Shown: positions 6,537 to 13,152, counted from the stretch's first letter. The stretch: DNA of 15,476 bases from Bacteroidetes bacterium UBA1947 (GCA_002336915.1 DDET01000023.1:1-15476); one strand, 5' to 3'. The notes: a model not told the origin generated them from the sequence alone. Numbers and translations are program-made.

Positions 6537-6933
6537 TTTTTTTTAGTATATAATTCCCTTTTGCCCCGATAACCTTTAGTTTTTCGTCCAGCATTTTAAT
6601 GCTCCCATCTTTCAATTTCAGGTAATGCCTTACAGGTTTGTTTGTCACGATATCATATAGCTCTATCACTGTAGCATTTTCGTTTGTAGCGTCTCCGCGC
6701 AATACGGTCCACTCGCCACTTATCGTCTTAGCCTTAGGGTAATTGCAGTATTGTTCGGTAAGCGTATACCTTCCTTCATCGGCATATTTTACATGCCTGA
6801 GGCTAAGTACTGTATTAACGCCCTTGCAGCCCTTAGCGTACAATACCCCTTTATACACATCCGTGATCGTGTCCTTATCCCCTGCGTAGACGCTGGTTCC
6901 TGACAGAAAAACAATGACCAATATCATCCTCAT
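6523..6933 (-). CDS. Secreted NlpE N-terminal domain-like protein
   Basis: The 136-residue product has an export signal (MRMILVIVFLSGTSVYAG) followed by a small beta-rich domain resembling the N-terminal domain of the copper-responsive lipoprotein NlpE: YKGVLYAKGCKGVNTVLSL, then GRYTLTEQY, GEWTV, and IKMLDEKLKVIGAKGNYIL. In classical NlpE the first motif is PCADCxG with a Cys pair; here only the second Cys remains (Cys36), with Ala at the first place, and no lipobox Cys follows the signal. A second Cys is at 63. It is therefore probably a soluble periplasmic relative, and copper or adhesion sensing should not be assumed. It is divergent from trhO and tail-to-tail with the PspC gene. Confidence 0.68.
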   Translation of the reverse strand: MRMILVIVFLSGTSVYAGDKDTITDVYKGVLYAKGCKGVNTVLSLRHVKYADEGRYTLTEQYCNYPKAKTISGEWTVLRGDATNENATVIELYDIVTNKPVRHYLKLKDGSIKMLDEKLKVIGAKGNYILKKTKAI

Positions 6934-6953
6934 TTTACAGCATTTTGTACCTC

Positions 6954-6982
6954 CAAATTACAAATTCCCAATCCCAAATTCC
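6954..6982. repeat. Short tandem CAAATTCC-type repeat
   Basis: Four imperfect tandem units CAAATTA, CAAATTCC, CAATCC and CAAATTCC lie between the divergent NlpE-like gene and trhO, ending just before the trhO -7 box. It may be a degenerate simple repeat; no function is claimed. Confidence 0.5.
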
Positions 6983-6983
6983 G

Positions 6984-6991
6984 TAAATTTG
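6984..6991 (+). promoter_or_regulatory. Predicted -7 box (TAnnTTTG) for trhO
   Basis: TAAATTTG matches the Bacteroidota -7 consensus perfectly, 34 nt before the trhO ATG. No clear -33 TTG is visible at the usual distance. An AGGAAGG stretch at 7013-7019, six bases before the ATG, resembles a Shine-Dalgarno, which is uncommon in this window. Confidence 0.5.
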
Positions 6992-7025
6992 CATTTTCTC
7001 ATTCAAAAAAACAGGAAGGTACACC

Positions 7026-8084
7026 ATGCCAGTGCTACACAACCGCGTCAATAATGAGGAACTGAAGCAGCTCATGCTCGCCGAAACCGAGCCACGCACC
7101 ACAGTCTCCTTCTACCAATATTTCCACATTGCCGATCCGGCAAAATTTCGCGACGAGCTATACATAAAATTCAACGAGCTGAAAGTATTTGGTCGCATAT
7201 ACATTGCCAATGAAGGCGTCAATGCACAAATAAGCTTGCCTGAAAGCAATTTCGACGCATTCCGCTCCACGCTCTACAGCCTCGCTCCCGAGTTAAATGG
7301 CATTCGCCTGAACATCGCGCTCGAAGACGACGGCAAATCATTCTGGGTGCTCCGTGCGAAGGTGCGCCCTAAGATAGTGGCCGATGGCATCGAAGATCCA
7401 ACATTCGATATGGCTAATAAAGGCAAATACCTTAAAGCAGCCGAGTACAATGAACTTGCCGAAAAACCCGGAACGATAATAGTGGACATGCGCAACCACT
7501 ACGAATACGAGGTAGGCCATTTTGAGAATGCTATAGAAATACCTTCCGACACATTTCGCGATCAGCTGCCCATGGCTGTCGACATGCTCAAGGATAAAAA
7601 GGACGAGAACATCATAATGTATTGCACCGGTGGTATACGCTGCGAGAAGGCCAGCGCCTATATGCTGCACAACGGCTTTAAGAACGTATTCCACGTCGAA
7701 GGCGGCATCATAGAATATGCCCGCAAAGCAAAAGAGCAGCACCTGCCGTTAAAATTCAAAGGCAAAAATTTCGTTTTCGACGACCGCCTTGGTGAGCGCA
7801 TCACCGAAGATGTAATAGCCCAGTGCCACATTTGCGGCACACCCTGCGACACACACACCAATTGCAAGAACGATGGCTGTCACCTGCTGTTCATACAGTG
7901 TGAGGACTGCGCCGTAAAATATGAAGGCTGCTGCAGCGAAGAGTGCCGCGAAGAGATGCACCTGCCCAAAGACGAGCAACGCGAACGCCGCGCAGGCCGC
8001 GAGAACGGCCCGATGATCTTCAACAAATCAAAAGACCACCCGCTCCGCAAGCACCGGGACGATTGGAAAGCACAACGAAAATAA
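7026..8084 (+). CDS. trhO: tRNA uridine(34) hydroxylase TrhO (rhodanese family, YceA-like)
   Basis: This 352-residue protein matches the YceA/TrhO family, which hydroxylates wobble U34 in some tRNAs as the first step to 5-methoxyuridine-type modifications. The N-terminal domain (about 1-125) contains the family tract KVFGRIYIANEGVNAQIS. A rhodanese domain (about 130-235) ends with the active-site loop YCTGGIRCEKA; the catalytic cysteine is Cys200, with a second at 206. A Cys-rich C-terminal segment (ten Cys, 267-307, starting CHICGTPC) could bind a metal and is typical of this family. The length is normal. It stands alone with its own promoter and is divergent from the NlpE-like gene. Shorter minus-strand frames over the C-terminal region are shadows. 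Confidence 0.93.
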   Translation: MPVLHNRVNNEELKQLMLAETEPRTTVSFYQYFHIADPAKFRDELYIKFNELKVFGRIYIANEGVNAQISLPESNFDAFRSTLYSLAPELNGIRLNIALEDDGKSFWVLRAKVRPKIVADGIEDPTFDMANKGKYLKAAEYNELAEKPGTIIVDMRNHYEYEVGHFENAIEIPSDTFRDQLPMAVDMLKDKKDENIIMYCTGGIRCEKASAYMLHNGFKNVFHVEGGIIEYARKAKEQHLPLKFKGKNFVFDDRLGERITEDVIAQCHICGTPCDTHTNCKNDGCHLLFIQCEDCAVKYEGCCSEECREEMHLPKDEQRERRAGRENGPMIFNKSKDHPLRKHRDDWKAQRK

Positions 8085-8091
8085 CGGGCGG

Positions 8092-8121
8092 CGTCAGTAC
8101 CGCTCCAGGCGGTCAGACACG
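8092..8121. repeat. Palindromic repeat, GTCAG-ACCGC family, copy 2
   Basis: CGTCAGTACCGCTCC-AG-GCGGTCAGACACG shares the core of the element at 6167-6208: GTCAG, one base, ACCGCTC, a short loop, GCGGTC, one base, GACA. The inner stem ACCGC/GCGGT is perfect and the outer arms are less matched than in copy 1. It lies 7 nt after the trhO stop and has no T-tract. Confidence 0.6.
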
Positions 8122-8151
8122 TTGAGTATAATTTGTAAAACCATTCACGAA

Positions 8152-8183
8152 GAGTAGAGACGCAAGATTTTGCGTCTCTACTC
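8152..8183. repeat. Perfect 14-bp palindrome, AGAGACGCAA family
   Basis: GAGTAGAGACGCAA and TTGCGTCTCTACTC form a perfect 14-bp stem with the 4-nt loop GATT. As I recall, AGAGACGCAA..TTGCGTCTCT palindromes are scattered through many Bacteroidota and cyanobacterial genomes, so this is probably a mobile REP/MITE-like unit. It is not followed by a T-run on either strand, so it is not called a terminator. Confidence 0.6.
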
Positions 8184-8317
8184 GCGTTGGGAAAACACTA
8201 CCATATGCCGGCGCAAGAATGCAGCAAAGCCATTGCGCCTGGCGTTCTTGTGCCTAACCACACAAAAATAATTTATGGAAAAAATAACGCCTCGCATCTC
8301 TATCATAAATACAAACT

Positions 8318-9118
8318 ATGGAACGCACAGCATTATTACAAGCCGACTATCTCGACATTCTCTTCGACCATCGCAACAAGAACTATGGTGGTTACGAGCT
8401 GAGGAAACACTACTCCCAAAGGGCATTTAAAGCCACTGTAATAACATTATCTGTCATTGTACTGCTTGTCGCCGGCAATGCAATTGCAGGCAAGTTTAAA
8501 CACGAGACTGCGATCATTCCCCCCGTTATCAGGACAACCGACATCACGGCGCTGAAGGTCGACTTACCCAGGCCGAAATTAGATTTGCCAAAGCCCGTAG
8601 CACCTCCGGCAGTAAAACCAACCGTAACATGGGTAACTCCCAAAATTGTGAAGGACGAACTGGTGACCGAGCCCCCCAAAACAATAAAGGACTTGGTGGA
8701 CAAAACTCCCGGTATTACTGATTCTAAAGGCGACCCCAATGCCCTTGATCCCGCGCTTAAGAAAACAATGATAACAGGCGACGGCCCCGCTAAATTTGCA
8801 GAACCAAAACCAAAGATACTCACCTATGTCGAACAGATGCCACAATTCGAGGGCGATCTCAGCACCTACCTTGCATCACACATACGTTATCCCGAAATGG
8901 CAAAGGAAAACAACATCGAGGGCCGCGTAAGTATTAAATTTGTGGTCAACGAAGACGGTTCCATAGCCGCAGCCGAGGTATTACGCGGCATAGGCGGCGG
9001 TTGTGATGAAGAAGCCCTGCGCGTGCTCAACACTATGCCCAAATGGAAACCCGGCAAGCAGAATGGTACCCCTGTAAAAGTATATTTCACCCTCCCCATA
9101 GTTTTCAAATTAGGATAA
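8318..9118 (+). CDS. tonB: Energy transducer TonB
   Basis: The 266-residue product has the Bacteroidota TonB plan: a cytoplasmic N terminus with LFDHRNKNYGGYELRKHY (15-32), one membrane helix (about 39-57), a Pro/Lys-rich periplasmic spacer (about 66-130, e.g. LPRPKLDLPKPVAPP) and a C-terminal TonB_C domain (184-266) with IRYPEMAKENNIEGRVSIKF and MPKWKPGKQNG. It couples the proton motive force, through ExbB/ExbD, to outer-membrane TonB-dependent receptors. No exbB or exbD lies nearby, so it probably shares complexes encoded elsewhere. The start keeps the conserved N-terminal motif; an overlapping frame at 8187-8402 is not considered a gene. No convincing promoter is visible. A terminator overlapping the next promoter follows. 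Confidence 0.92.
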   Translation: MERTALLQADYLDILFDHRNKNYGGYELRKHYSQRAFKATVITLSVIVLLVAGNAIAGKFKHETAIIPPVIRTTDITALKVDLPRPKLDLPKPVAPPAVKPTVTWVTPKIVKDELVTEPPKTIKDLVDKTPGITDSKGDPNALDPALKKTMITGDGPAKFAEPKPKILTYVEQMPQFEGDLSTYLASHIRYPEMAKENNIEGRVSIKFVVNEDGSIAAAEVLRGIGGGCDEEALRVLNTMPKWKPGKQNGTPVKVYFTLPIVFKLG

Positions 9119-9125
9119 ACCATAT

Positions 9126-9183
9126 ACCCCTGAACAAAAACTCCCCCTTTAGGGGGCGGGGGGTTGGTGTTCGGGGGTTTTTT
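9126..9183 (+). terminator. Terminator after tonB built around a G-rich repeat
   Basis: The outer stem pairs 9126-9136 (ACCCCTGAACA) with 9168-9178 (TGTTCGGGGGT), 11 bp with one T-G wobble. The inner stem CCCCC/GGGGG (9143-9147 with 9152-9156) belongs to the dispersed G-rich repeat. Six T follow (9178-9183). It begins 7 nt after the tonB stop. Confidence 0.72.
9140..9167. repeat. G-rich dispersed repeat, copy B
   Basis: ACTCCCCC-TTTA-GGGGG-C-GGGGGG-TTGG is nearly identical to copy A at 2865-2893. It sits inside the loop of the tonB terminator, and its trailing TTG (9164-9166) is at the right place to act as the -33 box of the next gene. Confidence 0.7.
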
Positions 9184-9193
9184 CTTAGGTTTG
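9164..9193 (+). promoter_or_regulatory. Predicted promoter for leucine dehydrogenase
   Basis: TTG (9164-9166), a 19-bp spacer and TAGGTTTG (9186-9193) match both the sequence and the spacing of Bacteroidota promoters. Transcription would start near 9199, about 17 nt before the ATG. The promoter overlaps the right arm and T-tract of the tonB terminator. Confidence 0.65.
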
Positions 9194-9215
9194 CAGCCTA
9201 ATTTTAAAAAACTTC

Positions 9216-10289
9216 ATGCAGCAATCTGTATTTGACCTTATGCAGCAGATGGAACATGAGCAGGTTGTTTTCTGCCATGATCCTCACTCCGGGCTTAACG
9301 CTATAATAGCTATCCATAACACTACTCTGGGCCCGGCCCTTGGCGGCACCCGCCTCTGGAACTACCCCAGTCATGAAGAAGGTATAATAGACGCCCTGCG
9401 CCTCAGCCGCGGTATGACCTACAAAGCCGCTATCAGTGGTCTCAACCTGGGTGGTGGTAAAGCAGTTATTATAGGCGACGCTTCAAAAATAAAATCCGAA
9501 GCCCTCTGGCGCCGCTACGGCAAGTTCGTAGATAGCCTGAATGGCAAATACATTACAGCCGAAGATGTGAATACTTCTGCCCCCGACATGGAATTCATCG
9601 CTCTGGAAACAAACCATGTTACAGGCGTACCCGAATACATGGGTGGCAGTGGCGATCCTTCTCCTTTCACAGCTCTTGGCGTATACATGGGTATGAAGGC
9701 CGCAGCTAAAAAAGCATGGGGCAATGATAGCCTGAGTGGCAAGAAAGTATTGGTACAGGGCGTGGGTCATGTTGGCCAGTACCTCGTAGGCCACCTGGTG
9801 CAGGATGGTGCTAAAGTATTCATCACCGATATCAACCAGGATAAAATAAAAGAAACAAAAGATAAATTCCACAGTGTTGAAGTAGTAGATAATGATAAGA
9901 TCTTCGATCTTGATATCGATATCTACGCACCTTGCGCTTTAGGTGCTACGGTTAATTCCGAAAGCATTGCCAAAATGAAATGCCCTGTAATTGCAGGTGC
10001 TGCCAACAACCAGCTTGCCGATGAGAACGTACATGGACCTATGCTGATCGAAAAAGGCATCATCTACGTGCCCGACTTCCTCATCAACGCCGGTGGACTG
10101 ATAAACGTAGCTGCGGAGCTCGAAGATTATAACCGCGACCGCGTAACAGGCAATGTTGAAAAGATATATGGCCGCACGCTCGAGATACTGGAGCTTTCCG
10201 ACCGCGAAAAGATACACACACAGGCAGCCGCTATGAAAATAGCCCAGAAGCGCCTGCATGATATAGCCAATGTAAAAGCAAGGTTGTAA
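9216..10289 (+). CDS. ldh: Leucine (branched-chain amino acid) dehydrogenase
   Basis: This 357-residue, NAD-dependent member of the Glu/Leu/Phe/Val dehydrogenase family most likely deaminates leucine, valine and isoleucine to 2-keto acids reversibly. The substrate domain has GPALGGTRLW (39-48) and GLNLGGGKAVIIGD (75-88) with likely catalytic Lys82; Lys70 is the probable carboxylate-binding lysine. TAEDVNTSAPDM (114-125) completes the site. The Rossmann domain has GVGHVG (182-187), and Asp205 (ITDIN) at the end of the second strand indicates NAD. Its length and short N terminus separate it from the 478-residue glutamate dehydrogenase upstream. Phenylalanine or valine preference cannot be excluded from sequence alone. 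It appears monocistronic, with its own promoter and terminator. Confidence 0.9.
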   Translation: MQQSVFDLMQQMEHEQVVFCHDPHSGLNAIIAIHNTTLGPALGGTRLWNYPSHEEGIIDALRLSRGMTYKAAISGLNLGGGKAVIIGDASKIKSEALWRRYGKFVDSLNGKYITAEDVNTSAPDMEFIALETNHVTGVPEYMGGSGDPSPFTALGVYMGMKAAAKKAWGNDSLSGKKVLVQGVGHVGQYLVGHLVQDGAKVFITDINQDKIKETKDKFHSVEVVDNDKIFDLDIDIYAPCALGATVNSESIAKMKCPVIAGAANNQLADENVHGPMLIEKGIIYVPDFLINAGGLINVAAELEDYNRDRVTGNVEKIYGRTLEILELSDREKIHTQAAAMKIAQKRLHDIANVKARL

Positions 10290-10304
10290 AGACACCTTTA
10301 CACA

Positions 10305-10338
10305 TACAAAAACCCGCCATAAAAGGCGGGTTTTTGTA
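10305..10338 (+). terminator. Rho-independent terminator after leucine dehydrogenase
   Basis: A perfect 14-bp stem TACAAAAACCCGCC / GGCGGGTTTTTGTA with loop ATAAAA lies 15 nt after the stop. The GC-rich core followed by five T is a classic intrinsic terminator. Confidence 0.9.
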
Positions 10339-10436
10339 TTTCGGCTGGTACGCCACCATTGCATGTCAAAAAAACCTCCACTCTAATGGCATGCTTTTTA
10401 TGTAGTTAGGCTTTTCACCCCAACGATATCTGCAAA

Positions 10437-11150
10437 ATGGTAAACCAAGACGAAAAAAAACGGCTGGAGGCGGTACATCGCTTTCTGCTCCTTGATTACG
10501 ACAAGTCTTCAGAGTTTCAGGATATAGTAGATCTGGCAGCACAGCTCTGCGAAATGCCGGTTGCATTGATAACTATGTTGGATAAAGACGTAAACTGGAT
10601 AAAAGTACGTACTGGTATAGATGCTGAGGTTATGCCCAGGGAAACTTCCTTTTGTCAGTATGGAATACAACAGGATCAACTGCTCATTATTCCCGATGCC
10701 ACAAAAGACAGTCGCTTTGATAGCAATCCCTTAGTACAGGAGAATCCCAATGTACGCTTTTACGCAGGTGCGCCGCTCGTGCTTAATAATGGCTTACGGC
10801 TGGGCACCTTATGCCTTTTTGATGTCAAGCCAAATAATATCTCGGCGCTGCAGCAAAAGACCATGACAATACTTTCCCGGCAGGTCACCTTTTTAATGGA
10901 ACTGGAACTTAGCCATAAGCTGTTACAGCAACATGTGGAGAAGATTGAAGCTAATAACGCCTCACTGCGAAAAATAGCGCATATGCAGTCCCACGACATT
11001 CGTCAACCCCTCACCTCTATAATGGGTTTAATTAATACCATAAAAGATGATGATTATGTCATCGACAGGGAAAGATTGCTGATGATAGAAGAAGCTGCGC
11101 AAGACCTGGACACCACAATACGTGCTATTGTAACAGAAACCGGCGAATAA
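10437..11150 (+). CDS. GAF domain protein with histidine-kinase phosphoacceptor helix, no ATPase domain
   Basis: The 237-residue soluble protein has a GAF sensor domain (about 25-155) of the common bacterial type (MPVALITMLDKDVNWIKVRTG, RETSFCQYGI, NPNVRFYAGAPLVLNNGLRLGTLCLFD). A coiled coil (156-178) links it to a HisKA-like dimerisation helix pair (179-234) with an H-box, HDIRQPL; the putative phosphoacceptor is His186. The HATPase catalytic domain is absent: the frame stops normally at 11150 and the next gene runs the other way 13 nt later, so no fragment remains. It may be a phosphotransfer partner, a decoy dimerisation module or a sensor subunit for another kinase. No cognate kinase or response regulator is in view. 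The GAF ligand cannot be predicted. Confidence 0.82.
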   Translation: MVNQDEKKRLEAVHRFLLLDYDKSSEFQDIVDLAAQLCEMPVALITMLDKDVNWIKVRTGIDAEVMPRETSFCQYGIQQDQLLIIPDATKDSRFDSNPLVQENPNVRFYAGAPLVLNNGLRLGTLCLFDVKPNNISALQQKTMTILSRQVTFLMELELSHKLLQQHVEKIEANNASLRKIAHMQSHDIRQPLTSIMGLINTIKDDDYVIDRERLLMIEEAAQDLDTTIRAIVTETGE

Positions 11151-11163
11151 ACTGTCTTATGAC

Positions 11164-12585
11164 CTACAAATAAGCAACAACACCCGCCAGTATATTCCGG
11201 CAATAGCGCTCCAGTGCTGCATCATCATTTATCATCGCCATGTCTTTGCTGTTATCAATATTACCGCATGCTATCAGTATCGCAGGCATGTTTGAATAGT
11301 TAAGCACCCACAGGCCCTTGTCTTCCACATTAGGCGCTATCTTCATGCTCTTCAGCCTGGCAATAACATTCGCGGCAAGTTTTTCACTCTCATCATGCTT
11401 TGCATTTTTCTTACCCAGTATCACATTGTAACCGGGTGTCTCCTTACTGTTAATGTGTATCGAAACAAACACATCTCCCTTTACATCATTCGCCATCTTT
11501 GCCCTGTTCTGCAGCGTTATATAATTGTCGTCTTTACGGGTCTCTACTATTTTAATATTGTAGTCACCTGCCAATGATGCCATTTTGCGGGTCACCTTTA
11601 GCACCATATCCTTTTCGGACATGCCATTACTCCCAACAGCCCCATTGTCATTGCCGCCGTGCCCCGCATCCAGCACCATTACGATGTTTCTATTCGCCCT
11701 GTGAACATCTTTTTTCGAGAATGAAAATAGCAGAACGGTCGCTCCTAACAGTGGTAATACCATCAGTTTGCGTAGCACGCTATAACGTGTTTTGTTTGTT
11801 TTTGTTAGCATAATTAACCTCCGTTTTATTGATGAGTAAAAAAATGGATTGATAATACCGGGATAACTGCTCCCGTACTGCGACTGTAATAACATCTTCG
11901 CGAACGATTCTGTATCCCCTTCCCCTATCGCGCCTTCATCGGCTAAGAACTCATGCACATACGATAGCTCTTTCAGCATCAGCCAATAAAAAGGATTGAT
12001 CCAGAACAAGGCTGTTACTACTTGCATGAAGAGTTTATCCAGGGTATGGCGCTGCCTTATGTGCACCAGCTCATGCATCATAATATATTGTCCGCCCTCG
12101 CTATCTATTGCAATATCTTCTTTCCAGAACAGCTTATTCATAAACGAGAAGGGCGCCTTACTGCTTTGTGTACTAACAAGCTCGAAACCCTCCATCCGTA
12201 TCACATTACTTTTTCGCCTCAGCCTGTACACCCATGCCACTTTGGCCACCAATAGCATCAGCAAGCCCAGGGCCACCGATGCGTACGCCGCCACAGCAAT
12301 ACTTTGAAACGAAACCATTGAAACCTGTTTGCCCGCTACTTCCTTTTCTACTTCGTTCGAGTTCATGACCTGCAACAAAGCCAGCGCCTTTCCCGTCGGC
12401 GCAGTACTGTTACTATGCCATTCAAAATGCAGGGACGGGATCACCAGGCTTATAGCCACGCTTGCTAAAAGATAAAAACGCTTGTACTGTAGCATCTTCC
12501 TGTTCCTCAGGAACAACAAATAATAACCAAACAGTATTCCCGCCGATAAAACCGATTTGATCAAAAAAAGATTGACTGCCTGCAT
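11164..12585 (-). CDS. BlaR1-like M56 metallopeptidase with C-terminal amidase-like sensor domain
   Basis: The 473-residue membrane protein has the BlaR1 plan: helices at about 7-25, 37-52 and 94-119, a cytoplasmic M56 zinc peptidase domain with HELVH (171-175) and a downstream acidic ligand in FLADEGA (Glu217), then a fourth helix (about 273-289). The extracytoplasmic part (300-473) is an Amidase_3-like domain in place of the penicillin-binding domain of BlaR1. Its zinc ligands are present: His309 (LDAGHGG), Glu324 (GMSEKDMVL) and His377 (VFVSIHINS). Where active amidases have Glu in a PAxLVExGF motif, this protein reads PAILIACGN, with Ala439. It probably binds peptidoglycan fragments without cutting them, and signals by cleaving the repressor encoded 5 nt upstream. 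The sensing role is inferred; residual amidase activity is not excluded. Confidence 0.85.
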   Translation of the reverse strand: MQAVNLFLIKSVLSAGILFGYYLLFLRNRKMLQYKRFYLLASVAISLVIPSLHFEWHSNSTAPTGKALALLQVMNSNEVEKEVAGKQVSMVSFQSIAVAAYASVALGLLMLLVAKVAWVYRLRRKSNVIRMEGFELVSTQSSKAPFSFMNKLFWKEDIAIDSEGGQYIMMHELVHIRQRHTLDKLFMQVVTALFWINPFYWLMLKELSYVHEFLADEGAIGEGDTESFAKMLLQSQYGSSYPGIINPFFYSSIKRRLIMLTKTNKTRYSVLRKLMVLPLLGATVLLFSFSKKDVHRANRNIVMVLDAGHGGNDNGAVGSNGMSEKDMVLKVTRKMASLAGDYNIKIVETRKDDNYITLQNRAKMANDVKGDVFVSIHINSKETPGYNVILGKKNAKHDESEKLAANVIARLKSMKIAPNVEDKGLWVLNYSNMPAILIACGNIDNSKDMAMINDDAALERYCRNILAGVVAYL

Positions 12586-12590
12586 ATGCC

Positions 12591-12947
12591 CTATTTTTTC
12601 TTTAATTGTTTTAGTAACAGTTCCAGGTCCTCCACCGATATCTTTTTCTCTTCTACCATGAACGATACCACGTTACTGAACGATCCCTCAAAATACCCCT
12701 TCACCATCCCCGTCAATGTCGCCTTCGAGTATTGTTCCTTGCTCACCGCCGGGTGATACCTGTGTATCCGCCCCAGGTTTTCCACCTTTACGAACTCTTT
12801 TTCTGCTAATATCTTCAATATCGTTGCTACAGTGTTCTTATGCGGTTGAGGTTCAGGCATCGCTTCCACTATCTCCATCAGCAGGCCCTGGCCCATTTTC
12901 CATAGCACCATCATTACTTGTTCTTCAGCCTTGGTAAGTGTTTTCAT
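12591..12947 (-). CDS. blaI: BlaI/MecI/CopY family transcriptional repressor
   Basis: The 118-residue protein begins with a winged helix-turn-helix (about 1-70: LTKAEEQVMMVLWKMGQG, recognition helix around KNTVATILKILAEKEFV, wing GRIHRYHP). It ends with a C-terminal dimerisation region (about 75-118) containing the usual GYFEGSFSNVVSFMVEEKKIS tract. Such repressors bind short palindromes as dimers and are inactivated by cleavage in the C-terminal part when their M56 partner is activated. The gene lies 5 nt before the M56 gene in one operon. Two inverted repeats directly upstream are probable operators, so autoregulation is likely. No beta-lactamase gene is nearby, and the name reflects family, not antibiotic resistance. 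Confidence 0.93.
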   Translation of the reverse strand: MKTLTKAEEQVMMVLWKMGQGLLMEIVEAMPEPQPHKNTVATILKILAEKEFVKVENLGRIHRYHPAVSKEQYSKATLTGMVKGYFEGSFSNVVSFMVEEKKISVEDLELLLKQLKKK

Positions 12948-12949
12948 TT

Positions 12950-12971
12950 TTGAACTATAAATTTAGTTCAA
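12950..12971. promoter_or_regulatory. Probable BlaI operator 1
   Basis: A perfect 8-bp inverted repeat, TTGAACTA-N6-TAGTTCAA, with TAAATT between the arms. It begins 3 nt before the blaI start codon and covers the predicted transcription start. It shares the ACTA-N6-TAGT core with operator 2; the centres are 25 bp apart. Confidence 0.7.
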
Positions 12972-13000
12972 TGTTAAAACTACAATTTTAGTTTATCAAA
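12969..13000 (-). promoter_or_regulatory. Predicted blaI promoter
   Basis: Read on the minus strand, TTTG (13000-12997), a 20-bp spacer and TAACATTG (12976-12969) fit the Bacteroidota promoter, with one mismatch in the -7 box. Operator 2 fills the spacer. An alternative -7 box, TAAATTTA (12965-12958) with TTG 17 bp upstream, would make the message nearly leaderless; in that case operator 1 covers the -7 box. Confidence 0.5.
12977..12994. promoter_or_regulatory. Probable BlaI operator 2
   Basis: A perfect 6-bp inverted repeat AAACTA-CAATTT-TAGTTT. The left half reads ACTACA, the same as the half-site in staphylococcal bla/mec operators as I recall them (TACA/TGTA core). It lies between the predicted -33 and -7 boxes of blaI. 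Confidence 0.68.
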
Positions 13001-13109
13001 TTTTCATAAATATATTTTTTTACTAAATGCAAATATTATTGTGCAAAACATGCTTCCCTTTATGGATATCTTTTTACCTTTTAATCTCTTAACCTATTGG
13101 TCGGTTACC

Positions 13110-13117
13110 TATCTTTG
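13110..13117 (+). promoter_or_regulatory. Predicted -7 box (TAnnTTTG) for purC
   Basis: TATCTTTG matches the consensus at all fixed positions, 35 nt before the purC ATG. The only nearby TTG (13097-13099) is 10 bp upstream, too close for a -33 box, so the upstream element is unclear. Confidence 0.55.
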
Positions 13118-13152
13118 CACTCCATTTATTTAATTATAAAGCCTCAAATCAT

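Noticed and set aside
7338..7979. Minus-strand frames of 69-134 codons inside trhO
   Set aside because: trhO is a full-length, well-conserved protein across the same bases; the reverse frames have no independent support.
8187..8402. 71-codon plus-strand frame overlapping the tonB start
   Set aside because: It runs out of frame into the conserved tonB N terminus and has no recognisable features.
11164..12947. Beta-lactam resistance operon
   Set aside because: The repressor and M56 protein resemble BlaI/BlaR1, but no beta-lactamase or PBP gene is present and the sensor domain is amidase-like, so resistance is not supported.
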